The translations under genes were made by a program, and so were the position numbers. From Spirometra erinaceieuropaei (taxonomy: Eukaryota; Platyhelminthes; Cestoda; Diphyllobothriidea; Diphyllobothriidae): DNA of 64,000 nt. Below the pieces are notes generated by a model. The model was not told the origin of the DNA, did not search any database, and saw only the letters and a program-made list of their open reading frames with translations. This document shows, in pieces, positions 34,364 through 45,674 of this stretch (position 1 is its first letter; each line of letters begins with the position of its first letter). The stretch is taken from positions 19,385 through 83,384 of the forward strand of contig CACRXP010000117.1 of the NCBI GenBank assembly GCA_902702965.1, given 5' to 3'.

Positions 34364-35211
34364 CTAAGGAATATAAAATTAAGCAACTATTAACTAATGC
34401 CACCAAATCGGCTTTGATTCCTATTGTAAGGAGTCACAAAAACAACCTGCACAGCGCTTCATTCAAACTGTACTGAATTCACCATGCACAATCAGACTGA
34501 AACTAACAAGCAACATTTCCTGATCTGCTGCCGAAATGTGGCTCTTAGAGCCATGAGTCAACGTGTGCTTGCATTGCGCTGTAGAAGCGATGGAACAAAC
34601 GTCGAGTCTGATCGGGGGCACGCAACGCGCTTAGCGGGCAGCCCGCAGACCTCGCATCCCTTAAAATGTCCCACTTGGGGGGTGCGTCGTCACGCTAAGG
34701 CGCAAGCTTCACACCAAGCCAGTAATTGTGTCCAATCCCTGCGCCAGCCAGCCGATCGGTGCGGGCAGTGGGTTAATACGTAGGCGGGAGAGGGGAAAAT
34801 GAGGTCGGCCATGGGCATTCAGTCCTACGAACCATCACCCCCTCATTTACTATGATAAATCGAATGCCCCAGAACCTACCACGAGGCACTAAGTGCCATG
34901 TCTCGTAAAGCTGTTTTCTGACGGGATAACCCGGCGCTTGTGGTCATATCGGTGTACGTATGAGGGATGGCTGGTTCGATGACTGATGGCTAAGCTCAAG
35001 GGACTATTCTGGATGTTGCCTCTATGGCCCTTGTGCATGAGTCAGGTAGGAGCTGCCACAGTCCATTGGGACTTAGAATACGTCGGTGGGAAGTATGTTG
35101 TGAGATGCAAACACGTAGACTGGCTGTTTAGATATGTTAACCATTTTGTCCGATCTTCTTAACTTTTAAAAAAATTGGAAGTCATCGCTGCAATAAGAGC
35201 TTTATTCACCT

Positions 35212-35245
35212 GACTTTTCGAGTCCTCTTTCGAACTCATTATCAG
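35212..35245 (-). ncRNA. Degenerate hammerhead-ribozyme-like motif
   Basis: The minus strand reads CTGATAATGAGTTCGAAAG, then AGGACTCGAAAAGTC. The hammerhead core is CUGAUGA, stem II, GAAA, then a cleavage triplet such as GUC. Here GAGTTC can pair with GGACTC around a GAAAGA loop, followed by GAAA and GTC, but the first core block carries extra bases. It lies about 100 bp downstream of a Penelope C-terminal relic on the same strand. Hammerhead motifs are known from the terminal repeats of Penelope-like elements. It is probably inactive as written. Confidence 0.45.
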
Positions 35246-35347
35246 AGACAGTGATATATACGGATGATTCGTGCACAGGAAGCCGCATATTTGAAAGATG
35301 CAGTCGCTAAGCTACTGCATACCAATGACATTTAACCGCTCTCGCCT

Positions 35348-35740
35348 TCATCGAGGATTGTTGTCCGCTAGTGCGCTACTGGCTTGATGGCCGGCATGTA
35401 AGTTGTTTATTGCTGAAATATCATCGCCCGTTTTCAATACCGACGCGATGATTGCTCTGCTATCTGGCTTGCCGGCCTGCGCGCTCCCCAAGTGATTAAT
35501 TACTTTGGCCAGACTTTTCCTCAAAACGGAATATGGAGCTGGGATGTCGTTGGTCGGATCCTGCCTAATGGGCCGCGGCCTGAGCGTTGGCATCATTTCT
35601 CCTCACCGCTGCGTGTGTTCGGTGATTGGCGTTCGGAGCAGTCTCCAAGTTTCTCCGACGTAGTTGCCTTGCCCGCGACCGCACCAGATCCAGGAAACGA
35701 CTCCAGATGCTTTTCGTTGCGGTAGTGGGTCTCATTACCT
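35348..35740 (-). pseudogene. Penelope-like element C-terminal relic (GIY-YIG and tail)
   Basis: From 35740 down, the minus strand reads SGVVSWIWCGRGQGNYVGET and WRLLRTPITEHTQR with a stop, the GIY-YIG domain. After a deletion and frame change (ORF 35348-35596) it continues with PAPYSVLRKSLAKVINHLGS and IIASVLKTGDDISAINNLHA, ending ALADNNPR and stop. This tail would be the natural C-terminus of the element. It is in the same orientation as the CUB gene, in the intron between the two halves of CUB3. Confidence 0.75.
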
Positions 35741-36364
35741 GTCGCCGTTTCGCGCCCCCTGTCTGTGTGCAGCTCTTACTTCACCGTCTTGACTTTGCGG
35801 TTGGGCCTGCAAGTACCGCAGGCAAGTTAACACCCAGTTTTCCAGAAAGATGCCAGAATGAAGGAACCCTGGTAAATTCGGCCTCTTTCATAATGATCCG
35901 CCCTCCAATTTGATTGCCTATTCCGTGAACAGAATTGTATGCTAGTCATCTGAAATGGCTACCTAACATCTTCCAGCGCTAGACGTTTAGTAGTCAAAAA
36001 GTCCATTATAAACTATCGAATGTCCACGGTTCTACAGAAATCGGATCAACGACTTGCACCATTAGCAATGAGTAGCGTACAATGCAAATTAGGAAACTGC
36101 CTGCAGACATATGGAACTGCAAGCGACCTGCCAGACTTTTCAAGAACAAATTAACAAAGCTATTATATCAGTCTCGGCGTAGAAGAGGTTGATTTTAAAC
36201 CCACACATACCCTTCTGCCTCTCGTTGACGATGGGCTGAAAGGTAGTCTCGAATGTCTGCGAATAAAACATTACACCGTAAAACACATTCCGTTCCTATT
36301 TTTCCTCTTCTAGGCACTTGCCAGTCTGACATTTTTCAACTTTAGAAATATTTATATATAAATA

Positions 36365-36700
36365 TACTTACTGAGGCCAAGTAAGATCTTAGAAAGTTAA
36401 CAAATTTGCTCTCGTAATTTTTCGGTCTCGGCGTCACAAGCAATCGCCTCGTGGTCAGGTACGGATTAAGTGTGCAAAACAATTAATTTCTTACATGGAG
36501 GTGAATACCAATTCTTGTCCGGCTTTTGTATCAGTGGGCATTCGATGAGTACTATCATTTTGTTCGAATTGGCTGTTGTCTCTCCCATTTATCCTCGGGA
36601 CATCCGAAATCTGGCATTTGGCACAATAGGTCAACTGACGCACAACTAATCCGATCAAATGACACTGGGGAGCTTTCCACTCAACTAAACTCAACTACTT
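36365..36700 (-). repeat. Penelope-associated terminal-repeat-like sequence
   Basis: The minus strand carries CTGACCACGAGGCGATTGC and GACCGAAAAATTAC (36415-36465). Plus-strand words tgtgcaaaacaattaatttc follow. It is the same family as the copies at 12.6, 19.3, 23.0 and 59.1 kb. Confidence 0.5.
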
Positions 36701-36892
36701 TTCATGCATAACTGCAGCGTTTAAATGGAGTTTTAGGGGCTTCTGTCATTTAGTCCAAATATACTGACTGATCAGGCATGTGACTCCATCTATTTTCCAA
36801 TCCTATGAAATGCCTACTTATAACATTTTGGTAGTCTAAATTCTAATCCGTTCTTTTGTTCTTTCCACGTCACGCCGATCTCAAGTGTCAAC

Positions 36893-37035
36893 ATTAGGGT
36901 TAGCGTTCAGTCTTGGGCTAGACTTAAGGTGCTAGGCGTTAGAGTTAGAAGTAAGTTTTAGGGTCAGGATCTTGGTTAGGATTAAGGGCTAGGACTAAAC
37001 TTAAGGGTTAGGCTTTGGAAATAGGCCAAGGTTAG
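36893..37035 (+). repeat. Degenerate telomere-like TTAGGG tract
   Basis: Words attagggttagcg, gttagagttag, ttttagggtcagg and taagggttagg over about 140 bp. It ends shortly before the CUB3 first exon, in the intron. Confidence 0.6.
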
Positions 37036-37156
37036 CGAGTTAACGGGCACCGGTCTCACCACTTTACAGTTAATTGATGCTCACGAATGCCTAAAGAGGC
37101 TGTTTTTTCCGTTTGGGCATGATAAACTGTGCCGTAGCATTAGCACGGTTACTTAC

Positions 37157-37305
37157 TAGAGAACCACGGAGTAAAAGGATAACGGAGAATCCAACAGGGA
37201 CTTCAATCTTCCAATCACATTTCTGGTCTGGTGGACACCAGTTCGGGTATTTTGGACTGGTAAAAGTGCCTTGGTCCGCTTTCAGGTATCCTCCGCACTC
37301 AGCTT
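37157..37305 (-). CDS. CUB domain 3, first half-exon
   Basis: Acceptor tatttttatag|AA, donor CTCTA|gtaagt; 149 bp, phases 1 and 0. It reads EAECGGYLKADQGTFTSPKY, then WCPPDQKCDWKIEVPVGFSV. It is very similar in protein and DNA to the first halves of CUB4 and CUB5 (shared WKIEVPV), pointing to tandem duplication. The last residues LLLRGSL differ from the usual LTFDSFD form, so a local change at the exon end is likely. Confidence 0.85.
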
Positions 37306-38330
37306 CTATAAAAATAAAGTAAAAAACCGCCAATTTCAGGCATTTATAACCCTAAATGCACTCACACGGTGTTAGCGCATGTGAGGATACAAGTCTCCGC
37401 GCATTGATTAGATATCTGCATCGTTTATTCTTCTCATGTCCAGACTACCTAACAGTCTCGGCTGTCTGTCAACTGTGAATTGTCCACGATTGGCTAGGGC
37501 TGTAATTTCCAGTGCGCGTAACGGTAAATTATAGACAATGTTTGACCAACTTACATCCTTCTGGGAAAGTATAACAAATCCGGTTCCGTATCGGTATATC
37601 TATAAGCAAAGTAGTTTTAAGAAACCAACGGACTTGGTTAATCAATATGACCCTAGGTGACAAGGAGCAGTCGTAAAGCCTTCATAAATCTAAATGCCCT
37701 ATGCGATTTTGTACGATAACATAAACAATACCGCTTCTTTAGCATAAACAGTACAACTCCTTGCCTTTTACGCAGGGATAAGGATATTGCTTATGCAACA
37801 TTTGAAGGGAAGGAAAAAAATAGTACGGTATCTGGAATTGTTAAGAATGAATTACTAAAAATTTTTACTCATGTCTACGACAATATGTATCTGGTCTCCC
37901 TAATATAAGTAAGAATGAGAGCTTGTTGGGACAAAGTATTTTCCCACATATAACGTGCGCTGAAAACAAACAGAGATTAGCATGATTTGCGTACTAAAAT
38001 AATGCCTATTTTTGAGGTCTTTTGGGTAGAAAACTGAGTCGTCTTAAATAATAAATGTCACAGAATTCTGGGACCCAGAGTCCGGCTGTCAATGTTAACA
38101 AAGACAACATTTGTTTCGAAATAACGAAAAGTACATCACCCAATCGATTTTTCGATTGAACATGCCTACGCCGAGGCTTCCATTTGCAGAGCATTTGAAT
38201 GTGTGTGCCTAGATGAAATTCAACATTTTGCAAAAGAGCAACTTCTCATTGCTGTTCGTATGTTTCTTCGTAAAGATTAGTCAGTGCAAACTTTACATCA
38301 TGTATATTTCCTGTGGCTCACAGCCCTTAC

Positions 38331-38526
38331 TTTTCTCATATTTGGCTAATAATCCTTGCCTTGCAGCTGAACCGCTGAGGACCAAACGAATAGTCATCGC
38401 GTTACCACTCGAGAAGATACGTTCCGGCCTCTCAAAACCACAAAGCTTGTGCAGCGACGGTGAGGACTCCGAAGGACCGTCGAAGACTTCCACGTAATTG
38501 TTGAGACAGCCTTCGGTCTTATTGAT
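38331..38526 (-). CDS. CUB domain 2, second half-exon
   Basis: Acceptor cggttaacag|AT, donor AAAA|gtaagg; exactly 196 bp, phases 0 and 1. It reads INKTEGCLNNYVEVFDGPSE, then SSPSLHKLCGFERPERIF and SSGNAMTIRLVLSG. Third and fourth cysteines are present. At the sites where calcium-binding CUB domains have Asp (C..DY and SD), this copy has Asn and Gly, so calcium binding is unlikely. Confidence 0.85.
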
Positions 38527-38624
38527 CTGTTAACCGTAAAATATGATCAGAAATAAGGTCAGTATTGCCAACAGTTCGTTCGTTGAGTGATTAAGTTAAG
38601 TTATAGTATGGTGGAGAATGCGAG

Positions 38625-39400
38625 ATCGAGGCGTATTAATCCGAACTTCTGTAGAAACAGCCTCCTTTTTCAAAGTACCGTTGTTTTCAAAAACGATAAC
38701 CTCTAAATAGCAATTAATCCGCTAACTGAGAGGCAAAACGAAGGAGTGCTAGTGCCTTCACCGACTTCCTCAGATCATGGTGATCATGGTGATCATGGTT
38801 TACCTGCTCCTTCGCCAAATGGCACCACAGGGCATAAAACTGTTTTCATGCGTTTGTATACCGCCTGATAGTTGAATCTTCTCCAGTTTAAACTGACTGG
38901 ACGCCACGGTCAATTAGCAGTGACCGCAAACACCGGTCTGAGACTTGGAAGCACCGTTATGACATACAACCCCAGTATCAGTCTGTCGCACTGAATCATG
39001 TCCGATAATAACTTCCGTAGTTATTGCTCGCTAAACTATTGCGGGATTGAGAACGAACAATAAACAGTAAAGTCGCAGAATTATATTATTCGACCCTAAG
39101 GACACTCGGTCTTATGATGGTAGGCACAATCATCGGAAAACCCAATAATTTGATGTCGTCCGTTACATCGCAGTAATAATCATACGTAGATGTTTATGTC
39201 ATGTCTACTTGTTTCATTTGGGTGAGTTGATATATGTCAGCAATATGTGGCTGGCACTTAAACAACGAGAAATAATTTTTTTGCTTGTTTTCAGTACTAA
39301 ATCAGGCATTTTGCTCAAATGCGACATTTACGACCATTAACCGGAATAGCGAACACAACCGGAATGTAGGTGCCCTACGCTAAATCCCAGGAGGAATCCC
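38625..39400 (+). repeat. Large direct repeat, left copy
   Basis: Shares a colinear series of blocks with 40390-41220: aatccgctaactgag versus agtccgctgaag, gatggcactacagtgc-type words, gcctgatagttgaa, cgccacggtcaat, gcagtgaccgcaaacaccgg, then tatgtcagcaatat and ggtgcc(c/a)tacgc(t/c)aaat. The two copies are separated by about 1 kb and clearly diverged. No coding content. It may be old LTR-like ends or a tandem duplication. Confidence 0.65.
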
Positions 39401-39659
39401 ATCCTCAAGCACAATACAGTCGCACATTTATTCACTCGCATGACTCTATCAGGCCACATGGGAGTCCACCAAGACCTACAGTAGACATCCATCAGCTGCA
39501 TCACACCATCGCATGCTCCCTCACCAATATCTTACCGCACATCAATATTACCCACCACAAGCACCCAACTGCCACCTTCCACGCAAGTGAGAAGTGTGCC
39601 TCTCGACTGCGTCTCATTGCGTCTCCCCTGCTGCTCGGAGTCCACACGATCTGCCCAGT

Positions 39660-39692
39660 TGTGTGTGTGTGTGTAAGTGTGCGTGTGTGTGT
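39660..39692. repeat. (TG)n microsatellite
   Basis: Interrupted GT run (gtgtgtgtgtgtgtaagtgtg) between the two direct repeats. Confidence 0.9.
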
Positions 39693-40204
39693 GAAGTGGC
39701 GGACTAGTGGGCTGAGACCCAGGGGCTTACGGTCCCTTCTCAAGCCATCTGTGACACTTTCATGTATGTGGGGAGAGCGTGTGTACTTTATGTGTAGTGC
39801 TTCTCAGTCGACGACTGTTTGGTTATTCAACCTGAAGGGTAGCGGCCCAGAGTAGATGCAGGAACACACGCCGCCCTTCCAGATAAAAAAGTCTGTAAGC
39901 GTGAGCTACGCCAGTATCAGCAAACCGTAGCCATCGCAGTTTGGTATGCGCTGGCAGTTCCCTGACACCTGGCTCCTTGGCGGTAGATGCGCTTGCGTTT
40001 GCGCTGCGTATACAAGTGGTGGGCATGGCTGCCCAATCATCATCGTACTTCTGACCCCCGTTGGACTGCTGCTGTTGTTTTTGGTCAAAAACCTGGTCAT
40101 TTTCTGTGTGAACCAGGGGGTGTGTAGTGCAACACCAAAGTGCTGGCTCGACCGGCCCCTCCACCTGCTCCCTCCTCCCTCCCCGACCTTCTTCACTCTC
40201 TACT

Positions 40205-40380
40205 GACATTTGATCCACGTGGGGAGGAGAGAGCGCGATAGTTACTGTGCAAGTCTGCCATCACAGTAGAATAATTCACGCGAAAAGCACCGCCCCTGCC
40301 CTCATCGTACTGTGATGCACGCGGTGGACGACCTCGGCAACGACGGCGGGACTGTTATTTGAACCACTATGGCGGGGAAT
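40205..40380 (+). repeat. Dispersed ~170-bp repeat, copy 2
   Basis: Contains gagagagcgcgatagttact and gcaagtctgccatcacagta, then gatgcacgcggtggacgacc. Related to 31780-31960 and 45675-45830. It ends where the right direct repeat starts. Confidence 0.55.
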
Positions 40381-40389
40381 GCAAGACAG

Positions 40390-41220
40390 AGGCAGGTTAC
40401 TCCGTATTTCTGATGACAGCAGCCTCCCTATGCCAAAATGCGGTTAGCCTCGAGAAAAACTTCCCGAATTAACACTTAGTCCGCTGAAGAAAAGAACAAA
40501 ACAAAGGGTGTGCAAGTGGCCCTAGTGACTTCTTCCGTTCATGGTGATTATGCTCTGCCTGTCCCTTTGTCCGATGGCACTACAGTGCACAAGAACAATT
40601 TTATTCATTTGTCTACTGCCTGATAGTTGAACCGTCCCTAACGCGACTGGCTGCACGCCACGGTCAATCAGCAGTGACCACAAACACCGGTCCGAGGCTT
40701 GAAACCACCGTAATCACAGACGAGCCTAGAAACAGTCCATCGCGCCGGATCATATCAGAAACTATCTTCTGTGGTAATTGCTTGCTAAACCATTGGGGGA
40801 GTGTTGACGAACAGTAAGCTGTGAAGGCACGAAATATTATTCAAATTGAAGGATAATCACTCACATCGTGATCTCCACATTTATCTAAGTAGCCAATAAT
40901 TTGGAGCTGTCCGTTGCTCGGCGGTTAGAATTATAACTGAATGGTAGAGATTTTCTGGACAAGGGAATAGGAAGGCCTTCCTGAACTAGATGTTTGTGTC
41001 GTGTTTACTTATTCTGTTTTACTAGGGTAATATATGTCAGCAATATTTCCTTAGCACTAATTATCATGGCTTTTAAATTAAGAAAGTTCACGTTGTGCTT
41101 GCTTTATGCAATAAACCACGCACTCGGCACCAAATGCGACTTTTGCCGTAACATGCCGGTATAGAAAAACACTCGGAATATAGGTGCCATACGCCAAATT
41201 TCAGGAGTAGTTCCTATTCC
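40390..41220 (+). repeat. Large direct repeat, right copy
   Basis: Partner of 38625-39400. Diagnostic blocks: gcctgatagttgaacc, cacgccacggtcaatcagc, gcagtgaccacaaacaccgg, tatgtcagcaatat, ggtgccatacgccaaat. It lies in the intron between the two halves of CUB2. Confidence 0.65.
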
Positions 41221-42900
41221 CGTGTCCTCACCCTAAACCATAACGTCAAGCATGCCTCACATCCTGTCCAGCTCCCACACATCATTTCCAAACGATGCAG
41301 TTGTGTTATCACGTAGGCTGTTCTTTATGCACATGTATCGCCAATTGATGGCGAAAAATACGATAAAATAACTGTTGACGAATAATCACTTTGGGTCTGT
41401 AGACTACCTCAATGTCAAGTCGTTCATCAATTTGACGCGTTCATTGGATACTGCAGTCATATAGGACACAGCACGCGAACACTTTGACGCAAGTCTCGGG
41501 GCATATGACGACAAGCACCTTTTTTTGCTTCAACAGGATGGACGATCGTCTTTCTGTGCTGCTTTTATGGGAAAGGGATTTTCTGCCACGTGGACCTGAC
41601 ATGGAAGAGACATGCGCTGTTTTTTGGACACTGTAACTTTTAGTTCCTTACTGCATTCCTTTCAGCCTATTCTGGGCAATATCGACGAATAATCATCCAT
41701 TTCTTCCTTCTTCTGGTCCTCTTCTTCTTCTTTTGATTAAAAATTTGAATTTACAGTGGTCAGGAGAGAATTCTCCTTGCGTTATCTCATGCAAGTTAAC
41801 TGTCCGGATCGCCAGTTGCTGTTGTTGATGCTTGAGGATGGACGTTAAGTGTGCGGAAAACTCGAAAAACGCCATCATTGTGTCGCCTACAAGTTTAACG
41901 TCATGCAGCTTTGGTCGATAATGCATCACCGAGTGCACGGAAAATAAGGTAAGGTCGTTTACAAACTCAAAAATGTCCGTTACTTGTGTCCGAAAAAAAT
42001 ATAAAGAAAGATCGTGAAGCCTAATTTACACCAGAATTCAGGCCTAACTTGGTCTTTAATGATCGAGGAAACTGTCTGCATACCTTATACAACCCATTGA
42101 TTTATTAATTTATAAATTGGGACTGGTAAACATGAGCGTTATCGACTTTCATTAAGTTATAGAAAATTGCGCATTTATCTGTTCACTGAGTCATATTTCC
42201 ACCAACACGCCAAGTGAATGTCAACTGTGAAACTACAGTGTGTCTGCAAAGGCACAAGAACCAGCATTGTGGTTGTCGACAACGCATTTCTTTGCCCGTA
42301 TTTGTTCCGCGTGGCAGAGGTAGTCTGGAAGCTGCTACTTTACCGAGCAAACTTAGAAGTAATCAAGATGTTCTAATGGTCCTCCCAGTACTTCCTGGTT
42401 ACAGTTGAATTTTTTGTTTTACATCGCATGTATCAGCACAGGCCATATATGCCTTCGATCTGCTTGTTGGGAAAACCTGACTGCTTCTGTGCGGAAACGC
42501 GTCTCGCAATGCTTCAATAAGCAAAAGAGCAAACATTACTTTTAGGCAAAACAATTTATATTACTCCCCTATGTTTGCAGCAGTGTAGTCAACATATGGG
42601 CTGAGTACTCATATTTTGACTTCCCCAAGTGTGTATAATGCTTTCATGATTTATGTGCTTGTGTTTTGCGTTTTCATTTGCTCTAATATTATGAAAGTTG
42701 CCGTGGGCAATCTGAGAACAAAACCCCACAGTAACCGCCAAAATCGATGTTCATTTTGAGAAATCAGGTTTGAGGTGTGGGATGCATTGATTAAGTCACG
42801 TACTTGATGGCCTATTGACAGTAACAGCATTAAACAGATATTCATGCAACGCGACTTTTAGCCTTATTGCCGGCTGTTGCTGATATGTTGGATTTTTAAA
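41221..42900. other. CUB2 intron: nothing recognised
   Basis: Unassigned DNA with short chance frames only. A TC/TTC-rich stretch at about 41700-41735. Confidence 0.45.
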
Positions 42901-42958
42901 TGAGAGCATTTTTATAAAAACCAGAGTCAGTGACCGTATTGGGTTTAGTGGTGCCTAC

Positions 42959-43104
42959 TTGAAGGCTGTGGAATTTGAGAAGAGCGTAGAATCCAACAGG
43001 AAGCCGAATCCGCCAGATGCACTTGTCGTTTGGCAGGCGGTCGCTCTCGTACTCGGGGGGAGAAAAGTAACCATTGTCGCCAGTCAGTGTGTAACCGCAC
43101 TCAA
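42959..43104 (-). CDS. CUB domain 2, first half-exon
   Basis: Acceptor attaaactag|TT, donor CTTCAA|gtaggc; 146 bp, phases 1 and 0. It reads VECGYTLTGDNGYFSPPEYE, then LPNDKCIWRIRLPVGFYALL and KFHSLQ. This is the N-terminal CUB pattern: Cys, G.FSSP.Y, then C.W.I..P.G. The other half of this domain is most probably 38331-38526, across a 4.4-kb intron. An upstream exon ending in phase 1 is required and was not found. Confidence 0.85.
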
Positions 43105-43538
43105 CTAGTTTAATATAATACATACAATAATTAATTAAGTTATGCGTTTGCGAGCCCCAAGCAAGTGCTTAACAAAGACGAGAATTAAAGTGCCTGTAGC
43201 TTAGTATGGCCTAAAATAAGGCAGGCGACCTTGACTAGTCTCGTACAGAAACATACTAAATGACCTCAGTCGAAATTGAAGTCGATTTTTATAAAAATAA
43301 CCACATAAATCTTTGATTCTCAAGACAGTACTGTGGCAGTTAGCATGTCATCTACGCACTACGCGTTGATGGCGGTCAATATCCTCAGAAATGCCCAGGC
43401 CTTCAAGTGCCACAGACTACTGTATTTCCGTCACTATGACAATTTCTGAAATGCTTTTGTTTGTTAACAAATCCGCACTCTATTATGCATTGTAGGTCAC
43501 ACTTCCATTGAGAATGGCCATCGCCTTGGTAGCTTGAC

Positions 43539-43668
43539 CTAAGTCTTGTAATTTGCAAGGTAGAAGGTGTGTTTTTCTTTCACAGGGAACCCAAAGACCA
43601 CATATATATTATTGTTGTTTTCGACTGAAAACTGATGCTCGGAGAATCTTGTGGCGAGTCGTTTGCAG
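43539..43668 (-). CDS. Possible CUB1 C-terminal exon with stop
   Basis: After acceptor cgcaccgcag, the minus strand reads CKRLATRFSEHQFSVENNNN then IYVVFGFPVKEKHTFYLANY, KT and TAG. The fourth CUB cysteine, the FS.EN and VVF beta-strand and the final ANYK fit the end of a CUB domain. If it belongs to CUB1, the stop would finish the protein as astacin plus one CUB. The phase fits exon C only through the weaker donor at 48759 (GGTGC|gttaga). It may also be a decayed exon or an alternative last exon. No donor precedes the stop, so it cannot be spliced on to the 43104 exon in frame. Confidence 0.45.
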
Positions 43669-43719
43669 CTGCGGTGCGAACCGTTACATGGTGCAATATA
43701 AGCAGCAGTTGTAAACGAC

Positions 43720-45640
43720 AAAACTATATCCTGCTGTTACTTTCTAGATCATGGCACACGGGGGATAGTGATTGACTGCTGTCTGAAGGGTAAGTTGATT
43801 CATAGAAATGTGCAGTGTCCTTTCGTGACTTATATTAATCGCAACGTTGACGTTTACTTGCATGTCCACTAGAATAAGGCATCCAATTGAATTGGCCACT
43901 ACATCCTCGCATACTGCAATATCAACCATCTGCAGCGTAGGAAGTTTCACAAGGATTTCAAAATTGCGACGAGTGTCTTGTCGTAGGCACTTCACTAGGA
44001 ATGTCGGTGACGGTCTGTCAGACGACTATATCCGGTAGATACAAGCTCATGCGATAAAGTTTTTGTTCGCTGGTCATAATAAAATCAATTGCCATTTGAA
44101 ATCACTAATAAATGTACCAGAACGACTGTTTCGTTAGGTTTCCCCAAGTCCTCTTAATATCATCAGTCATATGTGTTTAAAACTCATTACCAGGTTCTAA
44201 ACCATTCATTTGGATGACATTTTTAAATCTCAACTTGCATGTAGTTGTGGCCAAAATCAGTCTATTCATCCCTTTACTTTTGCCCTTTAAAAGCGCTTTT
44301 CTAAAACTAAGCTTTGAAAATATAATTAAAATTTTATAATTTTGAACTTATTTTCGAATGAATTAGCATATAAACAAGATACGAATATACGAGACGACAC
44401 CGCACTTCGATCGTCGCGTACGGCGATGTCTGACAAAAATTTCACAGCGTGGTAGATTTGAGATGGTGTCTTGCGCTCGAATCAGTTTATGACAATAACA
44501 GACGTGTGTAGCATTAAGTGTGTTCACATCTTTCCCAGACGTCTGGAACCGATGGCAAGACAGATTTAGGGCGATCGAAGACGGTTTTAGGCACACCGAT
44601 TGACAAATTTATACAGCCCCTCCATATGCGTCACACATAGCATGCATACCAACGACGTATTCCAGGTTCTCACAGAACGTGGATTGTTGGACCCACTCAA
44701 ATGAGAGTGTCATAGAGGTGACATCCAGAAGGAGTCATTAAGTCTGGTCGTCAGTCCTCGATGCGGTTTTCCCATATAAATGCGTCTCACTGACAACAGG
44801 GACCGAATGTTCCTGTCGGATAGCAACTTCCCAGGACGTGACGTTCAGAACCTCGTCACAGATTCAAGTTGAGTTAGATTTATCATAGTGAGTAACGTGC
44901 CATCCGCAGTCTCCGTTAACTGACCCACACATTAAACCTCCATTAAATTCCTTCCTGTATTACAAGAGCCCCTGTGTCCAATTTTCTCACTGAAGCTACA
45001 TTTTCAATTCTTGCCACTGAGATTGCCTACGTAATAGAAAACAGAGAGGTGACGACATGCAAACGAAACGATTAATGACGAGCCATAAGCAGATCTGTAT
45101 ATTCAGGAATACAAGGCGTATAACTCCGCTTATACATATAAGTTAACTCACTTTCCTACCGCTTACCGCCAACCCTGTCTCCTTAAGCCATAGGCATTTA
45201 CCGGAATGGGACGCTGCATAATATTTTCTGACGACCAGTTGCTTTCGTCACAGTGAACACTCATGCATTTAACTCGATTTTTGCGTACAATCGCCTGTCT
45301 TCCTCAAATGTGATTAAAATCAGAAGCTAATCTCATAATGCGGCATGTGTCGTTAAACGACCAGATCCAAAACAGACGACCTGTTCATAAACATGAACTT
45401 GCTAGTTAATTAATTTATTTGGAAACGTGACTAAATCTATTCTCTTCCAAAGTCACTCAAGGTTCTTATTTGCTACCTTCTTTTACAAAGTGAGTGCTAT
45501 AAAGGAACGGTTTGTTCACGTCTTGTCATTTTTCTCACCAAAGCAGGATATGATTGACTCGTGCGCTATATCCCAACTCGGCTATGGTAGTACAGCCAGG
45601 TGCGTATTTTTACCGTCTTAACCACAAACGCCCTCTCACA
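43720..45640. other. Unassigned DNA upstream of the possible CUB1 end
   Basis: Only short chance frames, with no exon recognised. The minus strand at 44110-44170 carries CTGATGATATTAAGAGGAC, then TTGGGGAAACC. This resembles the hammerhead-like module but has no convincing stem. Confidence 0.4.
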
Positions 45641-45674
45641 GCCCCACTCTATTTGACTCTGTCTTGTCATCGGT

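Noticed and set aside
39370..40218. Overlapping frames of 96-161 codons on both strands
   Set aside because: They lie between the direct repeats, contain a (TG)n run and have no domain signature; probably chance frames.
43744..43995. 83-codon minus-strand frame considered as the missing half of CUB1
   Set aside because: No cysteine spacing, EN or VxF strand of a CUB domain; the frame at 43539-43668 fits better.
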